A stretch of DNA of 15,054 nt from a bacterium (GCA_023246535.1 JAHFIF010000020.1:1-15054), one strand, 5' to 3'; shown: positions 8,222-14,232, numbered from the stretch's first letter. A program made the numbers and translations. Notes: generated from the sequence alone by a model not told the origin.

Positions 8222-8241
8222 ATATCCACATATTATCCACA
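8222..8241 (+). other. Two DnaA-box-like 9-mers
   Basis: TTATCCACA (8233-8241) is a perfect match to the bacterial DnaA-box consensus, and ATATCCACA (8222-8230) differs by one base, 11 bp apart and in the same orientation. Both are repeated in copy 2 (14375-14383 and 14386-14394). They could bind DnaA or be incidental parts of the RNA. Confidence 0.3.
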
Positions 8242-8276
8242 TGGCTCTCCGTTTTGGGGAGCCATGTTTGTTTATT
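8240..8276 (+). terminator. Intrinsic terminator 1 of leader copy 1
   Basis: An 11-bp stem (8240-8250 with 8256-8266), loop GTTTT, followed by the T-rich tail TTTGTTTATT. It lies about 100 nt after the promoter start site and well before the adhesin gene, so any adhesin transcript from this promoter must read through it. Confidence 0.75.
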
Positions 8277-8400
8277 GACGCTTTTGAGCCATATACGCAG
8301 GTCTATCGATCAGGTTCTGCCAAGTGCCTGAACGAATAGAACGCGAAACGGCAAAGTATCGATGATAAGTCTATGAAATAGATTTAAAAAGGAAAATTGC

Positions 8401-8490
8401 GCGGCAGAAAAAATTTTATCCCTGGTTCAGGTCACATAGTCCAGATGTGTGACATGAATCGGGGGGAATTACCCCTGTAATTTCTACCGC
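8401..8490 (+). ncRNA. Domain A, copy 1: outer helix, CCCTGG helix and AGUCCAG loop
   Basis: The outer helix pairs GCGG (8401-8404) and AGAAA (8406-8410) with TTTCT (8481-8485) and CCGC (8487-8490). The inner helix pairs CCCTGGTTCA (8420-8429) with TGAATCGGGG (8455-8464). The apical hairpin pairs CACAT (8433-8437) with ATGTG (8445-8449) around loop AGTCCAG. The G-run (8461-8466) can alternatively pair with CCCC at 8472-8475, giving a possible two-state switch. Domain A2 (14487-14569) has the same plan. Confidence 0.65.
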
Positions 8491-8506
8491 CATGAAACAT
8501 CAAGCC

Positions 8507-8552
8507 CTTAAATAGCCAAAAGCCGGCCAACGGCTCATTTTGTGCATTTAAG
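8507..8552 (+). ncRNA. Hairpin between domains A and B, copy 1
   Basis: CTTAAAT (8507-8513) pairs with ATTTAAG (8546-8552), CAAAA (8517-8521) with TTTTG (8538-8542), and GCCG (8522-8525) with CGGC (8531-8534), separated by a symmetric 3-nt internal loop. Copy 2 has a different-sequence hairpin in the same place (about 14588-14636, with CAACCGT pairing with ACGGTTG). Confidence 0.6.
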
Positions 8553-8581
8553 AAAAGCTTGAAGACAACTTTCGAACGGAT

Positions 8582-8683
8582 ATACGTTGATTAGCTGCTC
8601 GTTTATCCCTGGTTCCGCCACCTCAGTCCAGAGGGGTGTCTATGACCGGGGGGAAGCTATTCTCCTGATTTTGATCAACGTAT
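8582..8683 (+). ncRNA. Domain B, copy 1: second homologous motif in the leader
   Basis: The outer 10-bp helix pairs ATACGTTGAT (8582-8591) with ATCAACGTAT (8674-8683). Inside, CCCTGGT (8607-8613) pairs with ACCGGGG (8645-8651), and CCTC (8621-8624) pairs with GAGG (8631-8634) around loop AGTCCA. The strands TATCCCTGGTT and ACCGGGGGGAAGCT are shared with B2, and the overall plan with A1 and A2, so A and B look like tandem duplicates of one motif. Confidence 0.65.
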
Positions 8684-8705
8684 GACAATTATTGCCCTGA
8701 ATATG

Positions 8706-8750
8706 AAAACGACTGCCACATGCTCTTAAGTGGCCGCCGTTTTTGTTGTT
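8706..8750 (+). terminator. Terminator-like hairpin 2, leader copy 1
   Basis: An AAAACGAC arm and a GCCAC arm pair with GTGGC (8730-8734) and GCCGTTTT with two mismatches, followed by TTTTTGTTGTT. Its inner 20 nt (8715-8734) are identical to 14791-14810 in copy 2, where the outer stem is perfect. The 10-nt loop ATGCTCTTAA is fully conserved, more than a simple terminator would need. Confidence 0.6.
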
Positions 8751-8816
8751 ATTTGTAACCGATCTGTCGCCTCGAACGCATCTGGACGCGGTTGAGGCGA
8801 GAAATCGGAGACAAAT
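8751..8816 (+). ncRNA. Long hairpin C, copy 1, with apical loop AUCUGGAC
   Basis: ATTTGT pairs with ACAAAT, CCGAT (8759-8763) with ATCGG (8804-8808), CGCCTC (8768-8773) with GAGGCG (8794-8799), and CGC with GCG around loop ATCTGGAC (8780-8787). Copy 2 (14937-15005) keeps CCGAT/ATCGG and the trailing ATCGGAGACAAA but changes both partners in the outer helix (GTTTTG with CAAAAC). That is direct covariation evidence. Confidence 0.65.
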
Positions 8817-8821
8817 GATCG

Positions 8822-8850
8822 GCGAATAGGGATCTGGACCCCTTAGGCGC
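8822..8850 (+). ncRNA. Hairpin with a second AUCUGGAC loop
   Basis: GCG (8822-8824) pairs with CGC (8848-8850), and AGGG (8828-8831) pairs with CCCT (8840-8843) around loop ATCTGGAC (8832-8839). It directly follows hairpin C, as the GGGG-loop hairpin at 15006-15047 does in copy 2. Confidence 0.5.
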
Positions 8851-8888
8851 TGACAAGGTTCTTCGAACAAACAAAAATGGAGCTCAGT

Positions 8889-8962
8889 TGACGCGTATCG
8901 CTTTCCCTCGCACAGCTTCCCCTAAGAGCCGAAGCAAGTGGGAGGTGAAACGGTTCGCGTCA
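8889..8962 (+). ncRNA. 74-nt hairpin in leader copy 1
   Basis: TGACGCG (8889-8895) pairs with CGCGTCA (8956-8962), TTTC with GAAA (8902-8905 and 8947-8950), CCTC with GAGG (8906-8909 and 8942-8945), CAC with GTG, and GCTTC (8915-8919) with GAAGC (8931-8935). Confidence 0.55.
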
Positions 8963-8965
8963 GCC

Positions 8966-9004
8966 CCCGCGCCTTTATGCCAATGAAGGGCAGAAAGGCG
9001 CGGG
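8966..9004 (+). ncRNA. GC-rich hairpin in leader copy 1
   Basis: CCCGCGCCTTT (8966-8976) pairs perfectly with AAAGGCGCGGG (8994-9004). GCC (8979-8981) also pairs with GGC inside, leaving a short loop. Confidence 0.6.
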
Positions 9005-9050
9005 ATGAACGGTTGAACAGGTTGATCTCCGAATAGTTCTTTCTCAAGGT

Positions 9051-9084
9051 TTCATCTGTCGCTTTCGGTGCGGCGACGCATGAA
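9051..9084 (+). ncRNA. Hairpin in leader copy 1
   Basis: TTCAT (9051-9055) pairs with ATGAA (9080-9084), and GTCGC (9058-9062) with GCGAC (9073-9077), across a 2x2 internal loop. Confidence 0.5.
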
Positions 9085-9090
9085 CGCCAC

Positions 9091-9134
9091 CCCCCCGCCT
9101 TCTCTTAAAAAATATCGAAAGAGAGGGCGGGGGG
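9091..9134 (+). ncRNA. 16-bp hairpin near the adhesin start
   Basis: 9091-9106 (six C, GCC, then TTCTCTT) pairs without interruption with 9119-9134 around a 12-nt AT-rich loop; one pair is G-U. It is followed by A-rich sequence rather than Ts, so it is not an intrinsic terminator. Confidence 0.65.
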
Positions 9135-9183
9135 AAAATATAAAACGTTTGGTACGAGCGGCGTGGTCTTAAAAAGTTGGGCA

Positions 9184-9200
9184 GGGGATCTGGACACCCC
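9184..9200 (+). ncRNA. Hairpin with a third AUCUGGAC loop
   Basis: GGGG (9184-9187) pairs with CCCC (9197-9200) around loop ATCTGGACA. It is the third hairpin in this leader presenting the same loop sequence. Confidence 0.45.
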
Positions 9201-9252
9201 TTGCAGCAACAAGCGAGCCCGGGCTGGTCGGACTAAAACAATCAAACAAAAG

Positions 9253-9257
9253 AAGGA
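9253..9257 (+). promoter_or_regulatory. AAGGA, distant Shine-Dalgarno-like site before the adhesin gene
   Basis: AAGGA lies 24 nt before ATG 9282, too far for normal use, and no in-frame start codon lies between. The intervening run is A-rich and unstructured, so initiation may rely on that run, with AAGGA as a standby site. Confidence 0.3.
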
Positions 9258-9281
9258 CGAAAATCAAAACGAAAAACAAAA

Positions 9282-12200
9282 ATGTTTAAACGGCTAACAA
9301 ATAAAACGTTGTTGCAAGCGCTCCTCCGCGCGTGCTTCGTCGTTTTGTTTGTTGTCTCGGCCGCGGTCGGCTTGAACGCCCAAAACGCCAAAGCCGCCGC
9401 TGGCATCCCGCTCATCATCAACTACCAAGCGCGCGTCACCTCCGCCACCGGCACGGCGATCACCGCCGCCACCAACATGCGCTTTGTCATCTGGGATTCG
9501 CTTTCCGGCGGCTCCTGCGTCTGGTCCGGCTGGGGCACGGGCACCAATGGCTGCACCAGCCCCAACGCCAGCCAGGTTTCCGTCACTCCGGTCAACGGCG
9601 TCTTCTCCATCCCGCTCGGCGACACCACCCTCTCCTCGCAGAACGCGCTGCAGAACACCATCTTCAACGACGACAGCCGCTACCTGGAAATCCAGATGTA
9701 CAACGGCTCGACCTACGAAACGCTTTCCCCGCGCAAGCGCATCCTGGCCGCGCCGTATGCGATGAACTCGAACATGTTGAACGGGCTCCTGAGCTCGTCG
9801 GTCGGCGGCGCTTCGGCTTACATTCCGGCCACTGATTCGTCAGGCAAATTGACGATCACGGCCGGCACCACCATCTCGGGAGCGGCGGTGAGCTTAAACG
9901 ACAACTCTAACTTCAACACGTCGCTTAACACCGGCACCTCGACCGGCACGGTCACGATCGGCAACACGGCCAATGCCGGCGCGATCGGTTTACTCTCGCA
10001 CGCCGCTATCACCATCACCGGCGGCGCGGCTTCCAACTGGACGACCTCGACCGGCGCGCTCACCATCACATCCGCCGCGGCCGCCACGTGGGGAACGTCG
10101 GCCGGCAACCTCTCGCTCCAGGCCGCGGGCGCCAGCACGATCGCCGACATCCAGATCGGCGCGGGCGGCAGCGGCTCGACCACGCCGGACTTCCTTGTGC
10201 TCGATGCGACCTCTTCCGGCTTTGGCACCGGCGATCCGACCGGCGGCGCCAACGGCGCGATGTACTACAACATCGGCCTTAATAAGTTCCGCTGCTTTGA
10301 GAACGGCGCGTGGGCCAATTGCATTGGCGCGGGCGGTTCGACAACGCTCAACACGGTTGGCGCGGCCACCGGCACGGCGACCATTGCCAACGCCGCCAAC
10401 GCGATCGTCTGGAACTGGGGCACGCTTACGACGCAAACCGGCATGACCTTTGGCGGCGGCAGCGCGATGACGACCGGCAAGGTGTTCCAAGTTGGCGCGG
10501 CAACTTTTGTACATACGACCGCCGAAACCGGACAGGCGATGGACGTGCTGTTCACCGACGCTTCGACGAACGCGTCGGGCACTTCGATCACGAACGGCAT
10601 CCACGTCGGCACGACGATCAACACCTCGGGGGCGGGGGTCAAAACGATCAACGCTTTCTCGGCCAACGCGCCGACCTTGACCGGCTGCGCCTCGGGCGCC
10701 TGCACGTACAACGGCCTCAACGCGTACCTGCAAGCCACCGGCACGGCCTCGACGATCACGCAAAACGGCATCAACGTGACCGGCGCCACCATCGCCGCCG
10801 GCACGGAGAACGGCATCAACATCAGCGCCATCACCGCGGGCGGCGGCGCGGAGAACGCCATTGCCATCGGCGGCGGCTGGGACGCGTCGATCACCACCCT
10901 TGCGAACGCCAACCTCGTCATCGTGCCGAACGGCAGCGGCAATGTCGTCGTCAACACCGATGCCAACTCGAACATGCAAATTACCGCCACCGCCGCGCCG
11001 ACCGCCGACATGGTGGCGATCAGCAACACCGGCTTTGGCGTGGCGACCGCCGGGGTCAGCAACCTGCAACTCACCTACGTCGGCGGCGCGAGCGCCATCG
11101 AGGCTTCCGGCGAACGCATCGACATTACCGGCGGCACCACGGCCGGCGCCGGCTCCATTTGGAACGGCTTGCGCATTACGCAAGCCGGCGTTACGCCGGG
11201 TACCACGATCGGCGACATTAAATTTGAAACCGTGGGCCTGACGCAAACGACAAACGTTACCACCAACATCGCCGGCATCTACATGGCCGCGGGCACAGTT
11301 GGCGCCATTTCGCAGACCACCGCCGCCGGAACCATCAATTGGGCCGGCCTCAACTTGACCACGCCGAACACCACCATGAACTTCGCCGGCGGCACGATCC
11401 TGAATGACGGCGTCGACATCAACATGGGCACCTACACCGTGACGACGGCCAATGCCGCGTCTTCCGGCGGCATGAACGGCGTCGACATCAACATGGGCGT
11501 CATGACCCCGGCCACCGGCATAACAGGCACGGAAAACGGCATCTACCTTGCGACGCCCGCTCACTCGCTTACGACCACCGGCACGGCCAACATCAACGGC
11601 TTCCGCCTCGGCAGCGCCGGCGCGCTCAGTCAGGCCACCAACGCCGGCAACATCAACTGGAACGGCGCCAACATCGTGATGCCCAACATCACCCAGTCGG
11701 CCGGAACGATTACGGCCAACGGCTTGACCTTGACCAACGGCACGATCACCACCGCCGGCACGGAGAACATGCTCAACCTGACCGCCGCCGGGGTCGGCGC
11801 TGGCACGCTCAACGGCCTGAACATCGGCAATATCACCGGCGGCGCGGGCACGGAGAACGCCATCAACATCGGCACCGGCTGGAATAACAGCATCAACTTC
11901 GCCGGTGCCGGTCAGGTGACCACCGGCAACGCGACGCTATCCTTCACTTCGTCCGCCGCCGGCACCACGAACGCCTGGAGCTTTGTCGACAACGCCGACA
12001 TTACCTCGGGTACGATTTTGAGCGTATCGACGACCGACACGGCTTTTTCCGGCGCCTCAAATACGGGCACGCTCTTCAACTTCACCGCCAGCGGCGTGTT
12101 GACCGCCGTGTCCAACTCGCTCATGAGCTTGAACGCGAGCGGCGTCAACACGTCGACCACCGGGACAATGCTCAACATCTATACGAACGGCACTTCGCAG

Positions 12201-13787
12201 ACCATGCAGAGCTTGTGGATCCAGAGCCAAACCACGGCGGCGACGACGACAATGATGACGATGGCGCTGCCCGGCATTACCGCCACCTCAGCCACGGGTA
12301 ACAAGTGGATCGTGTTTACCGCCAACAACGGCACGACGCAAGGCACGATCGCGCGCTGTACGACCGCCGGCTGCGTGGCCTACAACACCAGCTCCGACCG
12401 CCGTATCAAGCACGACATCACCGAGACGCACTACACGCTCTCCGACCTGATGAAGATCAATGTTCGCGACTTCATTATGAACGGCGACACCAAGGTGCAG
12501 GCCGGGTTCATCGCGCAGGAGTTGTACCAGTCTTATCCGGAAGCGGTTTCCCCGAATGGCGACAATGGCACTGATCCGCTCGCGCCCGGGTCCACCCCGT
12601 GGCAGGTTGAATACGGCAAGATCACCCCAATCATCGTTAAGGCGGTTCAGGACGAGGCGAATCTGCTTGGCGACTTTACGGCCACCGGCACCGATCTCAG
12701 CACGTTCGTCGCTGCGACCCAAGCCGAAGCGCCGCGCGACGTCGTGTCCGCCTTCAACAACGACATTGCCAATGGCAAGCAGTTCTTGACCGACTTTTCG
12801 TCGGCTCGCGTTACGGCGCTGCGCGGCTACTTTGATGAAACCTTTGCCAACAAGTCGCACCAGGCCAATCTTTGTATCGGCAGTGCGGCTAACGGCGGCG
12901 AAACCTGTGTCACCAAAGAACAATTGGATGCGCTTTTGGCCGGCCAGGCGCCTGCCGCTCCGGTCTCGTCCGCCAACACCACGCCGGCGCCGATCGTCAT
13001 TTCCAGCGGCAGCAGCAACAACGCGGTTAGCAGCGTAACATCGCTCGCCGGCCTCATCGTGAACAGCGATTTGAACATGACCGGCTTCTCAATTAGCAAC
13101 GTGCTCGGCTTGAGCGGCATTAACGGCAATTGGTCGATCGATCAAAACGGCGTCTTGGTGCAAACAATCAAGAATCAAAATAATCCGAACAATCCGTCGC
13201 TCTTTGCCACGGCGGCGCAGAACGCGACGATCACGCTCTTCGGCAGCGGCAAACTGGCTTCGGGAATTGCCCACATCGTCTTTACGCAAGAACAAAAAGA
13301 AGTAATGGCCGCGGGCGCGCCGTATAACGTGACGGTGACGCTGACCGATGCGGCTAACGGCATATACGTGGCGTCAAAAACGGCCGACGGATTCTTTGTC
13401 GATGAATTGAACAGCGGCACTTCCGGCGCCACCTTTGACTGGACGGTCATTGCCCGCCGCGTTGGTTACGAAAATACGAATGATTTTGGCTTGACCCCCG
13501 CCCAGCTGGCGCCGGTGGTTGTTTCGCCGACTCCGACTCCGACGCCGGTAGTCACCGCGCCGCCCGTTGAGCAAACGCCGCCGCCGGTGGTAACGGCACC
13601 GGTTGAGACGACGCCGACCCCAGCTCCGGCTCCGGTGGCGACAACGCCGGCGCCAACCGATACCGCGACGCCGCCCGCCGATACGACCGCAACGCCGGTC
13701 GCCGCAACGCCGGACACTGCGACACCGGCCAGTATCACGACCACCACTACCACCCCGGCCTCGGAAACACTAAACACTAACAACTAA
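9282..13787 (+). CDS. Giant secreted fibre/adhesin with Peptidase_S74 intramolecular chaperone domain
   Basis: A 1501-aa protein with a signal peptide (core about 15-30, likely cleavage after AKA near residue 38). An N-terminal module (about 42-165) contains IINYQARVTSATGT, a VNGVFSIPLGD strand and RKRILAAPYAMNSN, a pattern seen at the start of many fibre-like proteins of CPR bacteria. Residues about 175-1030 are low-complexity, Gly/Ala/Thr/Asn-rich beta repeats with recurring NGINI and GTEN modules, as expected for a trimeric beta fibre. Residues about 1037-1130 are a Peptidase_S74 domain: SSDRRIKHDI gives the Ser1038-Lys1043 spacing of the self-cleaving dyad, followed by AGFIAQELYQSYPEAV. 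A further 370 residues follow: a helical part, CIGSAANGGETCVTKEQLDALLA (about 1198-1220), another beta domain, and a Pro/Thr-rich tail (about 1410-1501). Likely host- or surface-attachment; substrate unknown. Confidence 0.85.
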   Translation: MFKRLTNKTLLQALLRACFVVLFVVSAAVGLNAQNAKAAAGIPLIINYQARVTSATGTAITAATNMRFVIWDSLSGGSCVWSGWGTGTNGCTSPNASQVSVTPVNGVFSIPLGDTTLSSQNALQNTIFNDDSRYLEIQMYNGSTYETLSPRKRILAAPYAMNSNMLNGLLSSSVGGASAYIPATDSSGKLTITAGTTISGAAVSLNDNSNFNTSLNTGTSTGTVTIGNTANAGAIGLLSHAAITITGGAASNWTTSTGALTITSAAAATWGTSAGNLSLQAAGASTIADIQIGAGGSGSTTPDFLVLDATSSGFGTGDPTGGANGAMYYNIGLNKFRCFENGAWANCIGAGGSTTLNTVGAATGTATIANAANAIVWNWGTLTTQTGMTFGGGSAMTTGKVFQVGAATFVHTTAETGQAMDVLFTDASTNASGTSITNGIHVGTTINTSGAGVKTINAFSANAPTLTGCASGACTYNGLNAYLQATGTASTITQNGINVTGATIAAGTENGINISAITAGGGAENAIAIGGGWDASITTLANANLVIVPNGSGNVVVNTDANSNMQITATAAPTADMVAISNTGFGVATAGVSNLQLTYVGGASAIEASGERIDITGGTTAGAGSIWNGLRITQAGVTPGTTIGDIKFETVGLTQTTNVTTNIAGIYMAAGTVGAISQTTAAGTINWAGLNLTTPNTTMNFAGGTILNDGVDINMGTYTVTTANAASSGGMNGVDINMGVMTPATGITGTENGIYLATPAHSLTTTGTANINGFRLGSAGALSQATNAGNINWNGANIVMPNITQSAGTITANGLTLTNGTITTAGTENMLNLTAAGVGAGTLNGLNIGNITGGAGTENAINIGTGWNNSINFAGAGQVTTGNATLSFTSSAAGTTNAWSFVDNADITSGTILSVSTTDTAFSGASNTGTLFNFTASGVLTAVSNSLMSLNASGVNTSTTGTMLNIYTNGTSQTMQSLWIQSQTTAATTTMMTMALPGITATSATGNKWIVFTANNGTTQGTIARCTTAGCVAYNTSSDRRIKHDITETHYTLSDLMKINVRDFIMNGDTKVQAGFIAQELYQSYPEAVSPNGDNGTDPLAPGSTPWQVEYGKITPIIVKAVQDEANLLGDFTATGTDLSTFVAATQAEAPRDVVSAFNNDIANGKQFLTDFSSARVTALRGYFDETFANKSHQANLCIGSAANGGETCVTKEQLDALLAGQAPAAPVSSANTTPAPIVISSGSSNNAVSSVTSLAGLIVNSDLNMTGFSISNVLGLSGINGNWSIDQNGVLVQTIKNQNNPNNPSLFATAAQNATITLFGSGKLASGIAHIVFTQEQKEVMAAGAPYNVTVTLTDAANGIYVASKTADGFFVDELNSGTSGATFDWTVIARRVGYENTNDFGLTPAQLAPVVVSPTPTPTPVVTAPPVEQTPPPVVTAPVETTPTPAPAPVATTPAPTDTATPPADTTATPVAATPDTATPASITTTTTTPASETLNTNN

Positions 13788-13804
13788 GTTCTAAAAATTT
13801 AAAG

Positions 13805-14168
13805 TCGCATTCCCATGGCTCCTCCTTGAAACGCAAGGGGGAACGACGGGGACGAGACGGAAGCACGGACAAACAGCGATCTGTTGGCCAGATCGCATTC
13901 GGAAGAACACTGAACCGGCAGAGAGTTCTTTACCGCCGCGGGGCGTTTGCCCCGGGCAATCAGTGCCTATCGATTGGAAAAGGAGTAATTACCCTTTCCA
14001 AACGACGGGCAAAGCGCGCAAGGTCGCCTTCTGGCGGCGGCCTTGCACCTGTACGGAAAGCCGTCGGGTCGAGAAAGTCTCGGTATCAAGCGTTTTTCTT
14101 CTAGGGTTCAGGGCCCCTGGTTGAATAAATGGCGCAAGATACCCAGAATTCGTCTCGACCCGGCGGCT
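13805..14168 (+). ncRNA. Structured RNA region following the adhesin gene
   Basis: No credible protein gene lies here, but strong helices do. 13821-13828 pairs with 13834-13841; 13876-13883 with 13889-13896 (8 bp, perfect); CACTGA (13908-13913) with TCAGTG (13960-13965), enclosing CGGGGC/GCCCCG with a GTTT loop; 13974-13983 with 13993-14001; and GCAAGG (14018-14023) with CCTTGC (14041-14046). A long-range 16-bp helix joins 14059-14074 with 14153-14168 (one G-U) and encloses GGTATC/GATACC (14082-14087 and 14138-14143). It may be the adhesin mRNA 3' UTR or a separate RNA; no promoter is evident. An AT-rich tail (AATTTGTTTAT) follows and may contribute to termination. Confidence 0.55.
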
Positions 14169-14214
14169 AATTTGTTTATATAGGAGAGGGGTTGGGCTTA
14201 TAAATTAAAATTTC

Positions 14215-14232
14215 TCTAAATTTAGCTAAATA
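14215..14232 (+). promoter_or_regulatory. Conserved AT-rich element upstream of leader promoter 2
   Basis: TCTAAATTTAGCTAAATA contains the 10-bp palindrome CTAAATTTAG. It stands at the same distance from the -35 box as its counterpart at 8062-8079. Confidence 0.35.

Larger units (their letters stand above)
8099..8275 (+). repeat. 177-bp direct repeat, copy 1 (promoter, short RNA, terminator)
   Basis: This segment matches 14252-14428 with two substitutions (8110 T to A, 8270 G to A) and no indel, at a constant offset of 6153 bp. Sequence outside the edges diverges abruptly. It holds a complete promoter, about 100 nt of A-rich RNA and an intrinsic terminator. Confidence 0.95.
8138..8276 (+). 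ncRNA. Short RNA of the repeated cassette, copy 1 (attenuated leader or sRNA)
   Basis: The RNA runs from the predicted start to the terminator tail, about 139 nt. A first hairpin (8145-8174) has CTTTA pairing with TAAAG and GGGC pairing with GCCC around an internal loop. An unstructured A-rich linker (about 8175-8203) follows, then a small GGATA/TATCC hairpin (8214-8227), then the terminator. The whole segment is virtually identical in both copies, unlike the sequence downstream. It may be an independent small RNA or the first part of a long leader with transcriptional attenuation; sequence alone cannot decide. Confidence 0.6.
8138..9281 (+). ncRNA. Long structured leader RNA (or large ncRNA) upstream of the 1501-aa adhesin
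   Basis: About 1.14 kb between the promoter and the adhesin ATG holds no credible protein gene, and more than half of it falls into strong helices. In order: cassette RNA with terminator; hairpin 8305-8338; domain A (8401-8490); hairpin 8507-8552; domain B (8582-8683); terminator-like hairpin (8706-8750); hairpins at 8751-8816, 8822-8850, 8889-8962, 8966-9004, 9051-9084, 9091-9134 and 9184-9200; then an A-rich unstructured run to the ATG. The first part recurs in the same order at 14291-15054 with different sequence but the same pairing. It does not match the riboswitch, RNase P RNA, tmRNA, 6S or self-splicing intron consensus features I can recall. It may be a regulatory 5' UTR or a free-standing large RNA. 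Confidence 0.65.

Noticed and set aside
8222..8241. Replication origin
   Set aside because: Only two DnaA-like boxes, no cluster, no dnaA/dnaN/gyrB neighbourhood, and the boxes lie within a repeated transcribed cassette.
8242..8340. Possible 32-codon leader peptide starting in terminator 1 (MALRFGEPCLFI...)
   Set aside because: It begins inside the terminator stem, has no ribosome binding site, and in copy 2 the same frame stops after 12 codons. The match ends where the repeat ends, so there is no sign of protein-level selection.
8640..8870. Antisense open frame of 76 codons in leader copy 1 (and a similar one at 14802-15002)
   Set aside because: Both overlap conserved hairpins, differ entirely from each other, and are not conserved between the two homologous copies.
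8138..9281. Known RNA classes: RNase P RNA, tmRNA, 6S RNA, group I or II intron, common riboswitches
   Set aside because: I looked for their consensus strings (for example the RNase P GGAAAGUCC core, a tRNA-like tmRNA end, intron core motifs and domain V) and found none in either intergenic region. A tool-based Rfam scan would be decisive.
9990..11564. Long antisense open frame (524 codons) opposite the adhesin
   Set aside because: It is a by-product of GC-rich repetitive coding DNA: arginine/glycine-rich, no recognisable fold, and fully inside a clearly coding + strand frame. Other antisense and out-of-frame openings in the gene run were rejected for the same reason.
9282..13787. Diversity-generating retroelement target
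   Set aside because: DGRs are common in CPR genomes, but no reverse transcriptase, Avd gene or template/variable repeat pair is seen in this window.
13826..14104. 92-codon open frame after the adhesin gene
   Set aside because: The sequence is better explained by strong RNA helices; the product would be an Arg/Gly-rich protein without recognisable features or a ribosome binding site, and its start is not an ATG.
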